Shown: positions 12,032 to 22,632 of the stretch, piece after piece | How positions within the stretch are numbered: position 1 is the stretch's first letter | How the letters are laid out: each line of letters begins with the position of its first letter | Assembly (NCBI GenBank): GCA_907163345.1 | Contig: CAJQUN010000421.1 | Span: 62,001 to 126,000, forward strand | Direction: 5' to 3' | Source: Haberlea rhodopensis | Lineage: Eukaryota > Streptophyta > Magnoliopsida > Lamiales > Gesneriaceae | DNA length: 64,000 bases | Notes under the pieces: model-generated | Databases searched by the model: none | Seen by the model: the letters and a program-made list of their open reading frames with translations, nothing else | What the model was told of the DNA's origin: nothing | Program-made: the position numbers and the translations under genes

Positions 12032-12374
12032 AGGGGGGTTATAAGGTTAATATTATAATTATACCCCAAAGTTAACATGATGTATAAAACACCCCAACAT
12101 GGTATTTTAAAAGCATTTACAAAAATGCATTAAACTTCCACGGAATCATGCTTTCCTCGTAATTAACCATCAACGTAGTTAAATCATGTTAACACCTTAT
12201 TTTCTAACATGCATAACATGCACCCTGAAATGCAACCCCCGGGTCATGCCTATCATGTGACTAAGCATTTCACCATGATAATTAATTTCAACACATAAAT
12301 CAATTATCAACATAATCCATCATATAAACATCATTAATGCTCAAATTGCATATAATTAATTTCGGGGCATCACA

Positions 12375-14311
12375 TGAACCGTAATCGGAAGGTTCATGAA
12401 TCATAACCAGGATCGTAAAGGAATGTTAAGGTTAATGGTCGAGGTTTTTTGAACCGTCGAACTGGCGGTTCAAAAACGTATAACATCAACTCTTAACCAT
12501 GGTCAGGTCTATCAATAAAGAAGGACAAGGATAAAACAGATTCTTAATGGATGTCGACCATAATATAATTTTTTCAATATATGCATTCAATTTATTATAA
12601 TGTATACAAAAATGTAGTTAAAATACAAACACTTGGGCATACCCGGGTAATTTAAAATGTAGTTAAAAAGTACTCTGACAATTGCTGGGACTCAGACTCA
12701 ACATATCAAACCTGAGCTCGATCTTGCTGAGCTCTGGTATTCTAAGATGCTTCCTCACGAGCATCCCACATCTGTATACATGTAACACATGTCATGTATG
12801 AACAACAAAAGACGTGACAACCCCCACTATGGGGGTCAGTACCCAGTACAAGAAATAAATAGAATCACGTCAAGAATGACAAAGTATCACACAATGCATA
12901 CCATGTATGAATGAGTACAAAGAATCAAATATCTAGATACCAAAATCGGAGTCCAAATGAAGGTATCATCAATCAATATCAAGCTCGAGCAGAGGGTGGC
13001 GGCATCGCGTGACATATCTCCTTCATCATCGTGCCCAGGGCATCCCTCGTGTCTAGGTCCGGCGACAACGCGCGTGACTACAATTGCTACCTAAATTGCT
13101 TGTCATCGCCGTGCCCAGCGTCCACGACACTCAAAGTAAATCAACTCAGTCATCATCAAGGATATCAAATAAGTGGATATATCAATATGATATGCCCATG
13201 AATCATCTATGCATCATATGACATATGCAACTCAATATGTCATGCAATCTCATGTGAAAGTCAATACATATCATGTAATTCACATATCATGCAGTCCAAT
13301 GAATCATATAATCACATATACTGCATTTCAACATGTCATATAGTCACATAAGAATCACATAGTGACAATTAAATCACATAAATCAATTAATGACATGTAA
13401 AATCATACAATAGCATCATTTCACGTATTCGCCAGCCGTAATGATAAAACTCATTTCTACGTACCTCCCACCAAAGCTAATCTACCGAGTACTCCTCGAA
13501 TGAACCCCAAAATCTATTAACCTGGTCATGGAAATTCCAAAAAGACACTAAGTGTTCAAGTAGAGCAGTGAATCAAATTTAACTTCTAAAATTGACCCTT
13601 AGCGAATTTCTTACATTTTCAACCTGACCCATTTTCGTAGAAAAATAACTATAATTTCATACGATATCAAAACTACTTGATTCTAGTGCTAACAGTTCAA
13701 AAACTCAAAATACTACATTTCATATATTATGATGTCAAGCTGCTTCCTCCATCTGAAAGGGGTTTTGAACACTAAACACATAGCATTTAAAAATCTGTTT
13801 TCCAGCTTTAGCAGTGTTAGTAAAAATACTATAACTTTTTCGTTTCAAATCTATATTGATTTATTCAAGTGGCAAATTACAGCCAACTTGAAGTACTCCA
13901 ATTCTTATTTGTAGACATGTTCCGAAATTCATAGCCAAAAATGCTCTGGAATCCGAAGAACACAATGCATGGATATTTTCGCCCACATGCAGAGTAATGA
14001 GCACTATTAGTATAAAATTCGTAACTCTATCAATATGAGTCGAAATAAGTCCTCTTTTTTTTAAGAAAAATTGAATAAAATTAAAAGATCTACAATTTTC
14101 ATTTGAAAACCGACATCAAATCCGAAAGGAAAATTGGTCAAAAGTTCGAAATTCTACACTGCATGTGCATTTATAGTACATGCAGAGCCCAGTCTGGCAC
14201 ACCTTAGTAAAATGAGCATATCTCACTCATAAGTCCGAATCATCTCTAATTTCGATCACAGTAAGAAAACCCAAATATCTAAAACTTTTATATTTTACTC
14301 TAATCAGATTC
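12375..14311 (-). other. Anonymous LTR-like DNA, no gene
   Basis: About 1.9 kb with no credible coding frame. The minus strand has features shared with the local LTRs: a GGTGGGAGGTACGTAGAAATGAG stretch (around 13455-13480), then a segment with GCCGTGCC/GGGCACGG-type inverted repeats (13000-13130), then CCCCCATAGTGGGGG (about 12822-12836, a 5-bp C/G hairpin). This order resembles an LTR of another chromovirus-like family on the minus strand. Neither end nor a TSD could be defined, so the call is tentative. Confidence 0.4.
12446..12476. repeat. Perfect 11-bp inverted repeat
   Basis: TTTTTGAACCG at 12446-12456 and CGGTTCAAAAA at 12466-12476 are separated by 9 nt. A weaker related inverted repeat, TGAACC/GGTTCA, lies at 12375-12396. 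Function unknown. Confidence 0.7.
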
Positions 14312-15030
14312 TGTGATGTCCGGGAATTAATGGTGTAGATCCTGGTGTGGTAATGATCCTTAATGAATTTTAATTGTGGCAATTATGAATTAATTGCGGT
14401 GTTTGGAATCCCGAGGATTTTAAACCCGGTATTTGGGGTCGTTGGATCCAAGGGGTGAGATTGTATTCTCATCGTGGTGTTAACCATGAAATTGGGTTTT
14501 TGGTGGGTTCTGGGGTCTGGGGTACTTTGTGTTGGGGCTGGTAGTGGAAATTGAGATTGAGAGGTATTTATTGAACACAGATGATTTTTAATGAGTCATG
14601 ATGTATTTGTGGAGGACTCGGGATTTTTGAGCCTTGGTACTATATATACCAAGTGGACTTGGTGTTCAGTGATTGCACGAATTCTCTCCTCCCTCTCTCA
14701 TCTCTCTCACGCCCCCTTCTTCCCCAAACCCTTCCCTTTTATTCTTTGGAGCAAAATCATTGGAGGCTCGACTTGGGAGCCGAATTTCTCAAAGATAATT
14801 AGGTATTGTTCTTCTCCTCGCATTTATCTTCGTTTTGATAGTGGTATTGTGTTGTTTGGTTAAGGATAAGGTTGGGTTTGAGTTTTTGAAATTTTAAAGA
14901 TTTTTGTGTTGGATTGTTTAAGGAGTTTTATGGAGTTTATGTTGAGGAATATTGTTATATTGGGTGTTGGGTTTGTTTAATTGGGGGTTCTAAACCGTAA
15001 ACGTCATTTTTGGGCTGTTGCAGGGCTCAC

Positions 15031-15245
15031 CGATCGATCGGCAAGAGGGCTCGATCGATCGCGCATAATTTGTAAAATTGGGCGACGATGAACATTGCTC
15101 TCGATCGATCGAGCAAAGTTGCCGATCGATCAAGAATGTCGGGCGATCGAACGAGATGGTTGCTCAATTGATCGAGGAAAGAAGATTTTTGGGCAAAATT
15201 TTGCTGGAGCTCTCGATCGATCGAGAACATTTGGCCGATCAATCG
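15031..15245. repeat. CGATCGATCG palindrome array (D 5' LTR)
   Basis: Starts at 15031, 15052 (21 bp); 15102, 15123, 15144, 15165 (a four-step 21-bp ladder, later steps carrying mismatches); 15214, 15236 (22 bp). Confidence 0.9.
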
Positions 15246-16262
15246 AGATGCTCTGTTTTGTGGTTTATATTGTGTTGTTGTTATGAAATCGATGCATGCT
15301 TCGCCCGAAGTCTTTTAAAATGGTTAATCGTCATGGGTTGATGATATAATTGGAGGTTGTGAACGTGATTGGACTCGTGGTTGCATGATTGTAATTAACT
15401 GTGAATTGTTAATTATGTTTCGCACATAATTCTTCTGATCGCGAAACTAAGACAAGTTTTCGTTCGGACTACGGAATCATAAGGCACGTGTAGCGTACGA
15501 GCATGGTACATATATTATTGTCATATGCATGAATAATATATGATTGTGGTAAGCATTAAGGTATGCATTGAGAATTAGGTAGTGTCGCTGAATGATTGGA
15601 TGTTGTCGCTGTTGAGCGAACATCGGTTATAATGCCGCCGCTGTTGAGCGCGCGAGAGGATAGAATGCCGCCACTGTTGAGCTAGCGATGGGATATGATG
15701 TGATAGAATTGTAAAATTCTTGTCAAGATATATGTTATATCTATAAATCTTGAGTATAATGATTTAACTATATTTAGTTATGGAATTAATGGATTTGAGC
15801 ATGGGCGTAGTTAATCAACGTAATGATTAACTGATTTTGGGGATTTGATGATTTTGATTATTGTGAGAACAGGGATAGCACAGGGAATCACATATAAATG
15901 ATAATATACAGGGAGTATCTTTACATTTAAAGTTTTTTTTTTTGTTTTACATTCTGTAATTTATGAATTATAATATTACGGTTATTTAGATGGTAGTATT
16001 GGTATGCTCACCCCGTGTGGGGGCTGTCTCTGTTGGGGCAGGTGAACATGTACATCGATGGCTTTGGAGTTGAGCTCGAGCTGTTGATTGGAAATGCTTC
16101 CAGAGCTGAGGTAGCAGTATCGGTATTGAGTAGAACGCTTTATACATTAGATACACATTCACGCATTCAATGCTCGCCTGTGAGCATTATTATAAGTGTA
16201 TATGGATTGTATAAAGGGTGATTGCTTTCTCTTTTCATTTATGGTTGCATGCAATTAATTAT

Positions 16263-18672
16263 TGTGATGACCAGAAATTATGGATGTTAATCCCGGAGAG
16301 TTAATAACCCGTAAAGTTGTTTTACGTGGCAATTGGAGTTTAATCGAGGTGTTGGGCCTTCTGGGCTCGTCTATTTGAGTAGTTGGGATCGTTGGATCCC
16401 GAGGTTCAGATCGTATTCTCATTTCGGTGAAAACCCGTGAGTTGGGTTTTTAGTGTGACTCGGAATCTCGGGTGCTTGGTGTGGGCACCGGTAGGGGGGT
16501 TTTTGAGTTAGAGAGAGAATTTTTTAAAACAGATGATTTTTAATGAATCATGATGTATTTGTGGGACTATTAGTATTTTGGGGTATTTTTGCTATAAATA
16601 CCAGTTGAACCCGAGATTTTAATTATCGGAACCATTTTTCCCACTTTGTTTCTCTCTCCCCGCACCCGCGCACTTCTCGATCCCCTTTGACCCCCCGCGC
16701 ACAAAAGGCCTCCGCCCGCCGCCGTCCGGCCGCCGTTCGGCGCGTGCCACCCGCCGTTGGATTCGTCTCTTCCAGGCGCTCCTATCCATACCATCAATTT
16801 GAAGTTTGGTCGCGATTTGAGCTCGGATTTGCCAGAAAAGCGTAGGGTTCGAAACTGGAGTTCATACGATTTTTGGGGCTCGATTTTGGTATGTTTTTGG
16901 TACGATTATTCTGGTGTTTTTGGGGCATTTTTGAGCTGTTATTGAGTCAATGATTTCAGACTTTTTGGTTCGAAAATATTTGTTGCATTTGGTTCGAATT
17001 TCAGCTCTATTTTCGTGAGTTAGGGTTCGAAAAATTTGGGGTTTTGACAAGGAGTGATGATTCTTGTTAGTAATTGATTAATTCATGTTTTAGATGCATT
17101 ATGATGCTTGATTGTGTTCGAAATTGAGGAATTGGATTCGAATTTAGGGCTTTGAATTCGAATTTTGGGGGTTTTGGCATGTGGGGGCGATTATTCATGT
17201 TGTTGATTGATTAATTCATGTTTAGATGAATTATGGTGTTTAATTGGGTTCGATTTGTGTTGTGAAGGTTCGAAAATTTGTGGGGAATTCTTGAGCAATT
17301 TTCGATATTGGTTTATTGTCGTGTGTTGACAATATTTTTGAGGGTTATGGGTGTGCTTGAGCATGGGTTGCATGTTCGTAATTAATTGTGAATTAATTTA
17401 TCGTGTTAGCACATCGTTCCTCGGAGCATGGAACTCGAGCAAGGTTTGGCTCGGACTTCGGAGATTTAAGGTACGTGCGACGTACGAGCATTACTTTATA
17501 TGAGAGCATTTGTGAAATGCATAATGTATATTGACTTCATCGATGGTTGTGCGCATGGCTATATTTATGTGTTGATATATATGGGGTACTGGGCCTATAT
17601 GACTATTGTACGGCATTTGAGATGCCTGAGAATGATCGTGGGATCATGTACTCATTATAAGACATGTGAGATGTCTAGGTATAATGGAAAATTGGTAAAA
17701 TAAATGCTAGGCATTTGAGCTATCTATGATTGATAGCGAAATTGAAAAATCAGTACTAGATATTGAGATATCTATATTTGTATGTATAATGAACTTGGAA
17801 TCATTGATTATTGATACTTGAGAATCAGGCATGCTATGAGTTAAATCAATGTGTTGATTTACTGATTTATGAGATTTGATGAGTTTGATGATTTTGAGAA
17901 CAGGGACAGTACACGGAATCCCGGATGAGGATGTTGCCATCCAGGGAGTATCATTTAAAATTCATTAATATTTACTTGTGTTGTAAATTATGAATTTCAT
18001 TATTGTGATTATGAGATTTTGTGTATTGGTATGCTCACCCCGTTGGGGGCTGTCTCTGTTGGGGCAGGTGAACTGGTGCATCGATGGCTATGGAGCTGGG
18101 CTCGAGCTGTTGATTGGATGCACTCACAGGATCGTGGTACCAGGGCTTGATGGAGCACGGTATCGTATAGAGTACTTATATACACCCGAGGTTTATATAC
18201 ACATTTATGATTCTCTCTTTCATTATATGTTGCATGCAACTGTGGTAGAATTGCTAATGATATGAGAGTCGTTAGTGTATTATGTGGGTGTTGAAACCCA
18301 CTTTTGTCGTCTTATGTGTGGTGTCTTCCCTGGCTGGGAATTTACTTTGTGTTCAGTATTCTGTTGGGTATTGTGTATTCCCTGGCCGGGAATTATATTA
18401 TATGATGTGCTTTTGTTTTGGGATAGCTCAATTTACGGGGAGACTCTGCCCAAATTTTTATAAAAGTTCACAATGTGAAAAGTGGCAAAATGGGGATGGT
18501 AATGGGCAACTCTATGAGTCTATATGTTAGTAGAGATGATCTTATAACGTTGAATATTAAAGGAATTTTTTAAGCATCATTTGAGCTTCCCGATTGACTT
18601 TTTATTGAAAGCATGTGCCACACATAATGGTTAATACACTAATTAAGGGTTAAGGGCACGGGGGTCCTTACA
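16263..18672 (+). mobile_element. Solo LTR, family A variant, TSD ATTAT
   Basis: 2410 bp from TGTGATGACC to GGGGTCCTTACA, flanked by ATTAT at 16258-16262 and 18673-18677. It has the same internal order as the solo LTR at 9544 but is more diverged: a longer GTTCGAAA-rich leader (16850-17290), TATAAATA near 16591, the AAGGTACGTGCGACGTACGA motif near 17468, and hairpins AGGCAT..ATGCCT and AGACAT..ATGTCT at 17600-17680. It lies inside the D LTR. Confidence 0.95.
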
Positions 18673-18857
18673 ATTATAGTGTCTTGCATGATGAATTGAT
18701 AATGTGTTAGTGTATTGTGAGGTGTATGCTTATGTTAGTGGAATGCTATTTTGGAGGAATGGAACATTATGTGGATTATTGTCAAGAAATTTTATAGATG
18801 GTATGTATGAATCCCCCTAATATTATAAAAGCATGCACCATTATTGCGATAATACAC

Positions 18858-19220
18858 TAAATAGTGGTCTCCGTGTAACGATGTGTGTTTGACATCGTAG
18901 ACTAAGTGGTGGAGGTATCATGGAAGTGATATCTACGTTGGAATCAGGGATGATTCGAGTAGCTAGCAGTTACGGTTGACTGACTGCTTTTGGGTGGTTA
19001 GCATCGAGGCATGCTGACATCTTTTTAAGATTGTAATGGTTTGGGAGGTTTACTCCATTCTAGGATTTGGTGCGAGGTCGGTGTCCTCGCGGTTGGTGTT
19101 TCGATCATGATGTATTCATGAATCGATGTTGTGGATCTGATTGGATTAAGAGGTCTTGGCAAGTACGTTCAGTACGCCTGTGCAAATTTCGAGGATGAAA
19201 TTTTATTGGTGGGGGATAAT
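18858..19220 (+). other. Internal remnant and polypurine tract of element D
   Basis: No open frame of interest. The purine-rich GAGGATGAAATTTTATTGG followed by TGGGGGATAAT directly precedes the 3' LTR at 19221 and corresponds to the polypurine tracts of A and B. Confidence 0.75.
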
Positions 19221-20331
19221 TGTTATGCCCGGGAATTAATGGTGTAGATCCCGGTGTGGTAATGATCCTTAATGGATTTTAATTGTGGCAATTATGAATT
19301 AATTGTGGTGTTGGGACACCCGAGGATTTTAAATCCAGTATTTGGGGTCGTTAGATCCAAGGGTTGAGATTGTATTCTCGTCGTGGTGTTAAACCTTGAA
19401 TTGTGTTTTTGGTGGGTTCTGGGGTGCTTTGTGTTGGGGCTGGTAGTGGAAATTGAGATTGATAGGTATTTATTGAACACATATGATTTTTAATGAGTCA
19501 TGATGTATTTGTGGAGGACTCGGGATTTTTGAGGCTTGGTACTATATATACCAAGTGGACTCGATGTTCAGTGGTTGCACGAATTCTCTCCTCCCTCTCT
19601 CCTCTCTCTCACGCCCCCTTCTTCCCCCAAACCCTTCCCTTTTCTTCTTTGGAGCTAACTCGTTGGAGGCTCGACTTGGGAGCCGAATTTCTCGAAGATA
19701 ATTAAGTATTGTTCTTCTTCTCACACTTATCTTCGTTTTGATAGTGGTATTGTGTTGTTTGGTTAAGGATAAGGTTGGGTTGGAGTTTTTGAAATTTTAA
19801 AGATTTTTGGATTGGATTGTTTAAGGAGTTTTATGGAGTTTATGTTGAGGAATATTGCTATAATGGGTGTTGGGTTTGTTTAATTGGGAGTTCTAAACCA
19901 TAAAACGTCATTTTTGGGCTGTTGCAGGGCTCACCGATCGATCGGCAAGAGGGCTCGATCGATCGCGCATAATTTGTAAAATTGGGCGACGATGAACAGT
20001 GCTCTTGATCGATCGAGCAAAGTTGCCGATCGATTTAGAAGGTCGGGCGATCGATCGAGATGGTTGCTCGATCGATCGAGCAAAGAAGATTTTTGGGCAA
20101 AATTTTGCTGGAGCTCTCGATCGATCGAGAACATTTGGCCGAATGATCGAGATGCTCTGTTTTGTGGTTTAGATTGTGTTGTTGTTATGAAATCGATGCA
20201 TGCTTCGCCCGGAGTCTTTTAAAATGGTTAATCGTAATGGGTTGACGATATAATTGGAGGTTGTGAACGTGCTTGGGCGCGTGGTTACATGCTTGTAATT
20301 TATTGTGAATTGTTAATTATGTTTAGCACAT
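19221..20331 (+). repeat. 3' LTR of element D (truncated by F)
   Basis: Aligns with 14312-15420 with many small differences and stops at TTTAGCACAT, where the Athila-type LTR begins. The remaining part of the LTR is not found in the window. Its palindrome array is listed separately. Confidence 0.85.
19935..20149. repeat. CGATCGATCG palindrome array (D 3' LTR)
   Basis: Starts at 19935, 19956 (21); 20006, 20027, 20048, 20069 (three 21-bp steps); 20118, 20140 (22). Copies at 20048 and 20069 are perfect where the 5' LTR equivalents (15144, 15165) are mutated. Confidence 0.9.
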
Positions 20332-20526
20332 TGATAGGGGTGATTATTACGTGTATTTTTGCTTTGATATGTATATATTTTCGTGTAGATTCCGGGAAGA
20401 TGTTATGCTTTTTGGTATTTATTTGGTTATTTCAGGAATCTATGTGGAAAATGGAAGAATTGTGCTAAAAGGAAGAAAACGGATCAAACCGAGGCAAGAA
20501 ATGAAGAAATTGAATTCTGGCATGAC

Positions 20527-20772
20527 CGATCGATCGGAACTGGAGGGCGATCGATCGAAGGAGGCAGAAGTTTTGGCCAACAAAGAAAAGCCGATCTCGA
20601 TCGATCGGAAAGCCATGCTCGATCGATCGAGCATGGCAGAGACTTGGCAAGAAAAAGTGAAGAAAGCTCGATCGATCGGCAACTTAACCTCGATCAATCG
20701 AGCAAGGCAAATAAAATCACGTCCGAGAATTGAAGACGCTCGATCGATCGAGACATAGGCACCAATCGATCG
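20527..20772. repeat. CGATCGATCG palindrome array (element F LTR)
   Basis: Four pairs: 20527/20548 (21 bp), 20598/20620 (22, the first with a mismatch), 20669/20691 (22), 20741/20763 (22). It lies about 75-320 bp upstream of the LTR TATA box. Confidence 0.92.
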
Positions 20773-20847
20773 ACACACAGAATTTTCAGAAAATTAAAGA
20801 CTTGATTTGGTTTGATTTTTGGAAACTCTTCCATCCACCCCCTCCTC

Positions 20848-20854
20848 TATAAAT
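20848..20854 (+). promoter_or_regulatory. Putative TATA box of element F
   Basis: TATAAAT in the context CCTCCTCTATAAATTAGGG, downstream of the palindrome array and ahead of the putative transcribed leader. Confidence 0.6.
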
Positions 20855-21863
20855 TAGGGAAGTAGGGCACGAATTCAAGAGCGATATTCAGAGTATAATC
20901 AGACTGAATAATAATTTTTTGAGCCGCCTATCCTCTTCCAAGAACAAGAGGAGTTTAGAGAAATCCTTTGAAGTGCAAGGAAGGAAGCAAGAGAAGAAGT
21001 ATCGTTTGACGCACAGATTCGCTCCTACGTTATCGTATTTCTAAACTCTAGCTATTTTGATTTTCAGATTTTTTGGATGTTTTTGATGTTGAGAAACGAT
21101 TTGACATCTTGTTAACTTGATTTGAATATAATTTCAGTTTATTTTATCAAGGTTAAGGAATATTGTGATTGAATCATTGATTTGATTTTGCTTGAGTGGA
21201 TTAATTCTTATGTGCATGAATTATAATCTTAATGCTATCAAAGCCTAGCTAACTTTGATTGAATTTGTGAATTATAATTGAGATCGAGAGATAAAATTAT
21301 AATACGGTATATAATTCATGTTTTATGTTTAAGATTTAGATCGGGAGATTAAATCACATACGTGATCACTTTGAATTGAGAGATTTAAAGTTAACGGTTT
21401 TTCATCGAGATTTATTCGATATTAAATTGGTTTAAGTGAACGAGAGTTACTTGTGCCAATTTAATATTAGTTTCAATATAGCTTGAGAAAGTGTATTGAT
21501 TATATTCGGAAATCCGTCACCTTAAGAATTGATTGATTAGTAATTGTTTTAAAAAACAAATCATTGATGATAACACATTTGAACCAACATCTTGATAAAT
21601 TTCTTGAGCGGAATTCCTTCGCATCTTCAAAGGAGTTGTTTTATTTTTGAGTTTTTAAGTTTGTTTAGTTTTATTAGATAATTAATCATTTATTTCGTAG
21701 GCTAAATATAATTTTGCTAATTTTATTTGGTACTTATACGTTAGTCCCTGTGGGTTCGACATCCTTTCTTTTATATCACTATACTAAAACTTGACACCGT
21801 GCACTTGCGGTCTAAAATCGCTACACTGGAATTTTTTGTTTAAAATAATAGCGATGAAGTTTT

Positions 21864-21881
21864 TGGCGCCTTTGCCGGGGA
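21864..21881 (+). other. tRNA-Asp-type primer-binding site of F
   Basis: TGGCGCCTTTGCCGGGGA follows AGTTT a few bases after the LTR. It differs by one base from the TGGCGCCGTTGCCGGGGA primer site typical of Athila-like elements. Confidence 0.88.
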
Positions 21882-22032
21882 CTAATTTTTATAATATCAT
21901 ACGAGATTAGTTAATTGTAATTTAACCATATTTATTTTTGTTTTATTTGTTTGTCACTCTAGACCGTTGGGTTTACTACATTCGTATTTCTCCTTTTGGG
22001 TTGATTTTTACAGGTAGTAATCTTTTTGGTGC

Positions 22033-22632
22033 ATGCTAAGGAGTAGCAACCCCGCACTCGAGCCGTTTGACCCAGAAATCGAGCGTACGTGTCTAAGGAA
22101 AATTAGGGAAGCTCGAGCAATGACTGATAACAATCAAGAAGGGGGCGCGAACAATGAAGCACCGAATCCAAGGTCTATGATGGATTTTGCTCAACCATCT
22201 TTTCATGGATCACTGTCAAGCATTACAAGGCCAACCATTCAAGCCATAAATTTTGAGATAAAGCCGGCTATAATACAGATGATCCAGCATTCAGTGATGT
22301 TTGGGGGAGTAGCCACTGATGACCCAAACGCTCACATCTCCAACTTCTTGGAGATTTGTGATACCTTCAAACACAATGGTGTTTCTGACGACGCCAACAG
22401 GTTAAGGTTATTTCCCTTTTCATTAAAAGATAAAGCTAAAGCTTGGTTGAATTCTTTACCTGCAGGATCTATCACCACTTGGGAGGGGATGACACAAGCG
22501 TTCTTGTCCAAATATTTTCCCCCCTTCCAAAACGGCAAAGATAAAAAACGATATCACCACGTTTGGGCAATATGATCCTGAAACATTATATGAGGCGTGG
22601 GATCGTTTCAAGGACTTGCTTAGGAGATGCCC
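22033..22632 (+). pseudogene. Athila-type gag, N-terminal part (broken)
   Basis: Structural capsid-type polyprotein of an Athila-like retrotransposon. The frame 22033-22575 (180 codons) contains the retrotransposon-gag fold: MMDFAQPSFHGS, then ATDDPNAHISNFLEICDTF, then LFPFSLKDKAKAWLNSLP. A frameshift near the A-run at about 22545 moves the continuing gag (ETLYEAWDRFKDLLRRCP) to another frame up to 22632, where solo LTR G interrupts it. The MLRSS start is the first in-frame ATG after the primer-site leader, but an upstream start cannot be excluded. Continues at 25409. Confidence 0.85.

Larger units (their letters stand above)
8242..12374 (-). repeat. B-type LTR in reverse, broken by A1 and by a solo LTR
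   Basis: Minus-strand relative of the chromovirus-B LTR (32374-35034). Its 5' end is at 12374 (ATTTCGGGGCATCACA on the plus strand, i.e. TGTGATGCCCCGAAAT). It is interrupted by the family-A solo LTR 9544-12031 and continues to 8242, where A1 cuts it. Recognisable parts are the motif around AAAATACCATGTTGGGGTGT (reverse, near 12090-12110), the GATC palindrome array (8924-9129), the ACGTACGGGCATCGGA-type motif (reverse, near 8730-8760) and the ATGATGTTTATG-rich tract (8260-8690). Whether the other end is a solo LTR or a whole element cannot be seen. Confidence 0.85.
14312..18857 (+). repeat. 5' LTR of element D (interrupted)
   Basis: Two segments, 14312-16262 and 18678-about 18857, around the nested solo LTR. 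It carries a TATATATACC box near 14640, the palindrome array 15031-15245, a diverged AAGGCACGTGTAGCGTACGAGCAT motif (about 15481-15505), CGCTGTTGAGCG hairpins (15608-15685) and the CTGTCTCTGTTGGGGCAG hairpin (about 16025-16042). The terminal TTACA end is absent, so the 3' boundary is approximate. Confidence 0.75.
14312..20331 (+). mobile_element. Family-D LTR element, partial, LARD-like
   Basis: 5' LTR from 14312 (TGTGATGTCCGGG), broken by the solo LTR at 16263; a 363-bp internal remnant (18858-19220); a GGTGGGGGATAAT polypurine tract; and a 3' LTR from 19221 (TGTTATGCCCGGG), which is cut at 20331 by element F. The internal remnant resembles the part of family A next to its 3' LTR (both have GCTGAC..CTTT.., CGAGGTC..CG.., and the GAGGA(C/T)GAAAT..TTTT(A/T)..GTGGGGGATA end), so D and A are related non-coding lineages. 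Most of the internal region and the 3' end of the 5' LTR have been deleted. Confidence 0.8.
20332..21857 (+). repeat. 5' LTR of Athila-type element F
   Basis: Starts TGATAGGGGTGATTATTACG and runs to just before the primer site. It contains the palindrome array 20527-20772, TATAAAT at 20848-20854, and the ACACCGTGCACTTGCGG stretch near the 3' end that is characteristic of Athila-type LTRs. The 3' boundary is uncertain by several bases because the expected CA end is not clear. Confidence 0.75.

Noticed and set aside
20351..20778. Open frames across the palindrome arrays (e.g. 20351-20758, 54399-54605) rich in Asp-Arg-Ser
   Set aside because: The repeated Asp-Arg-Ser/Ser-Ile-Asp words are just CGATCGATCG read in frame, on both strands.
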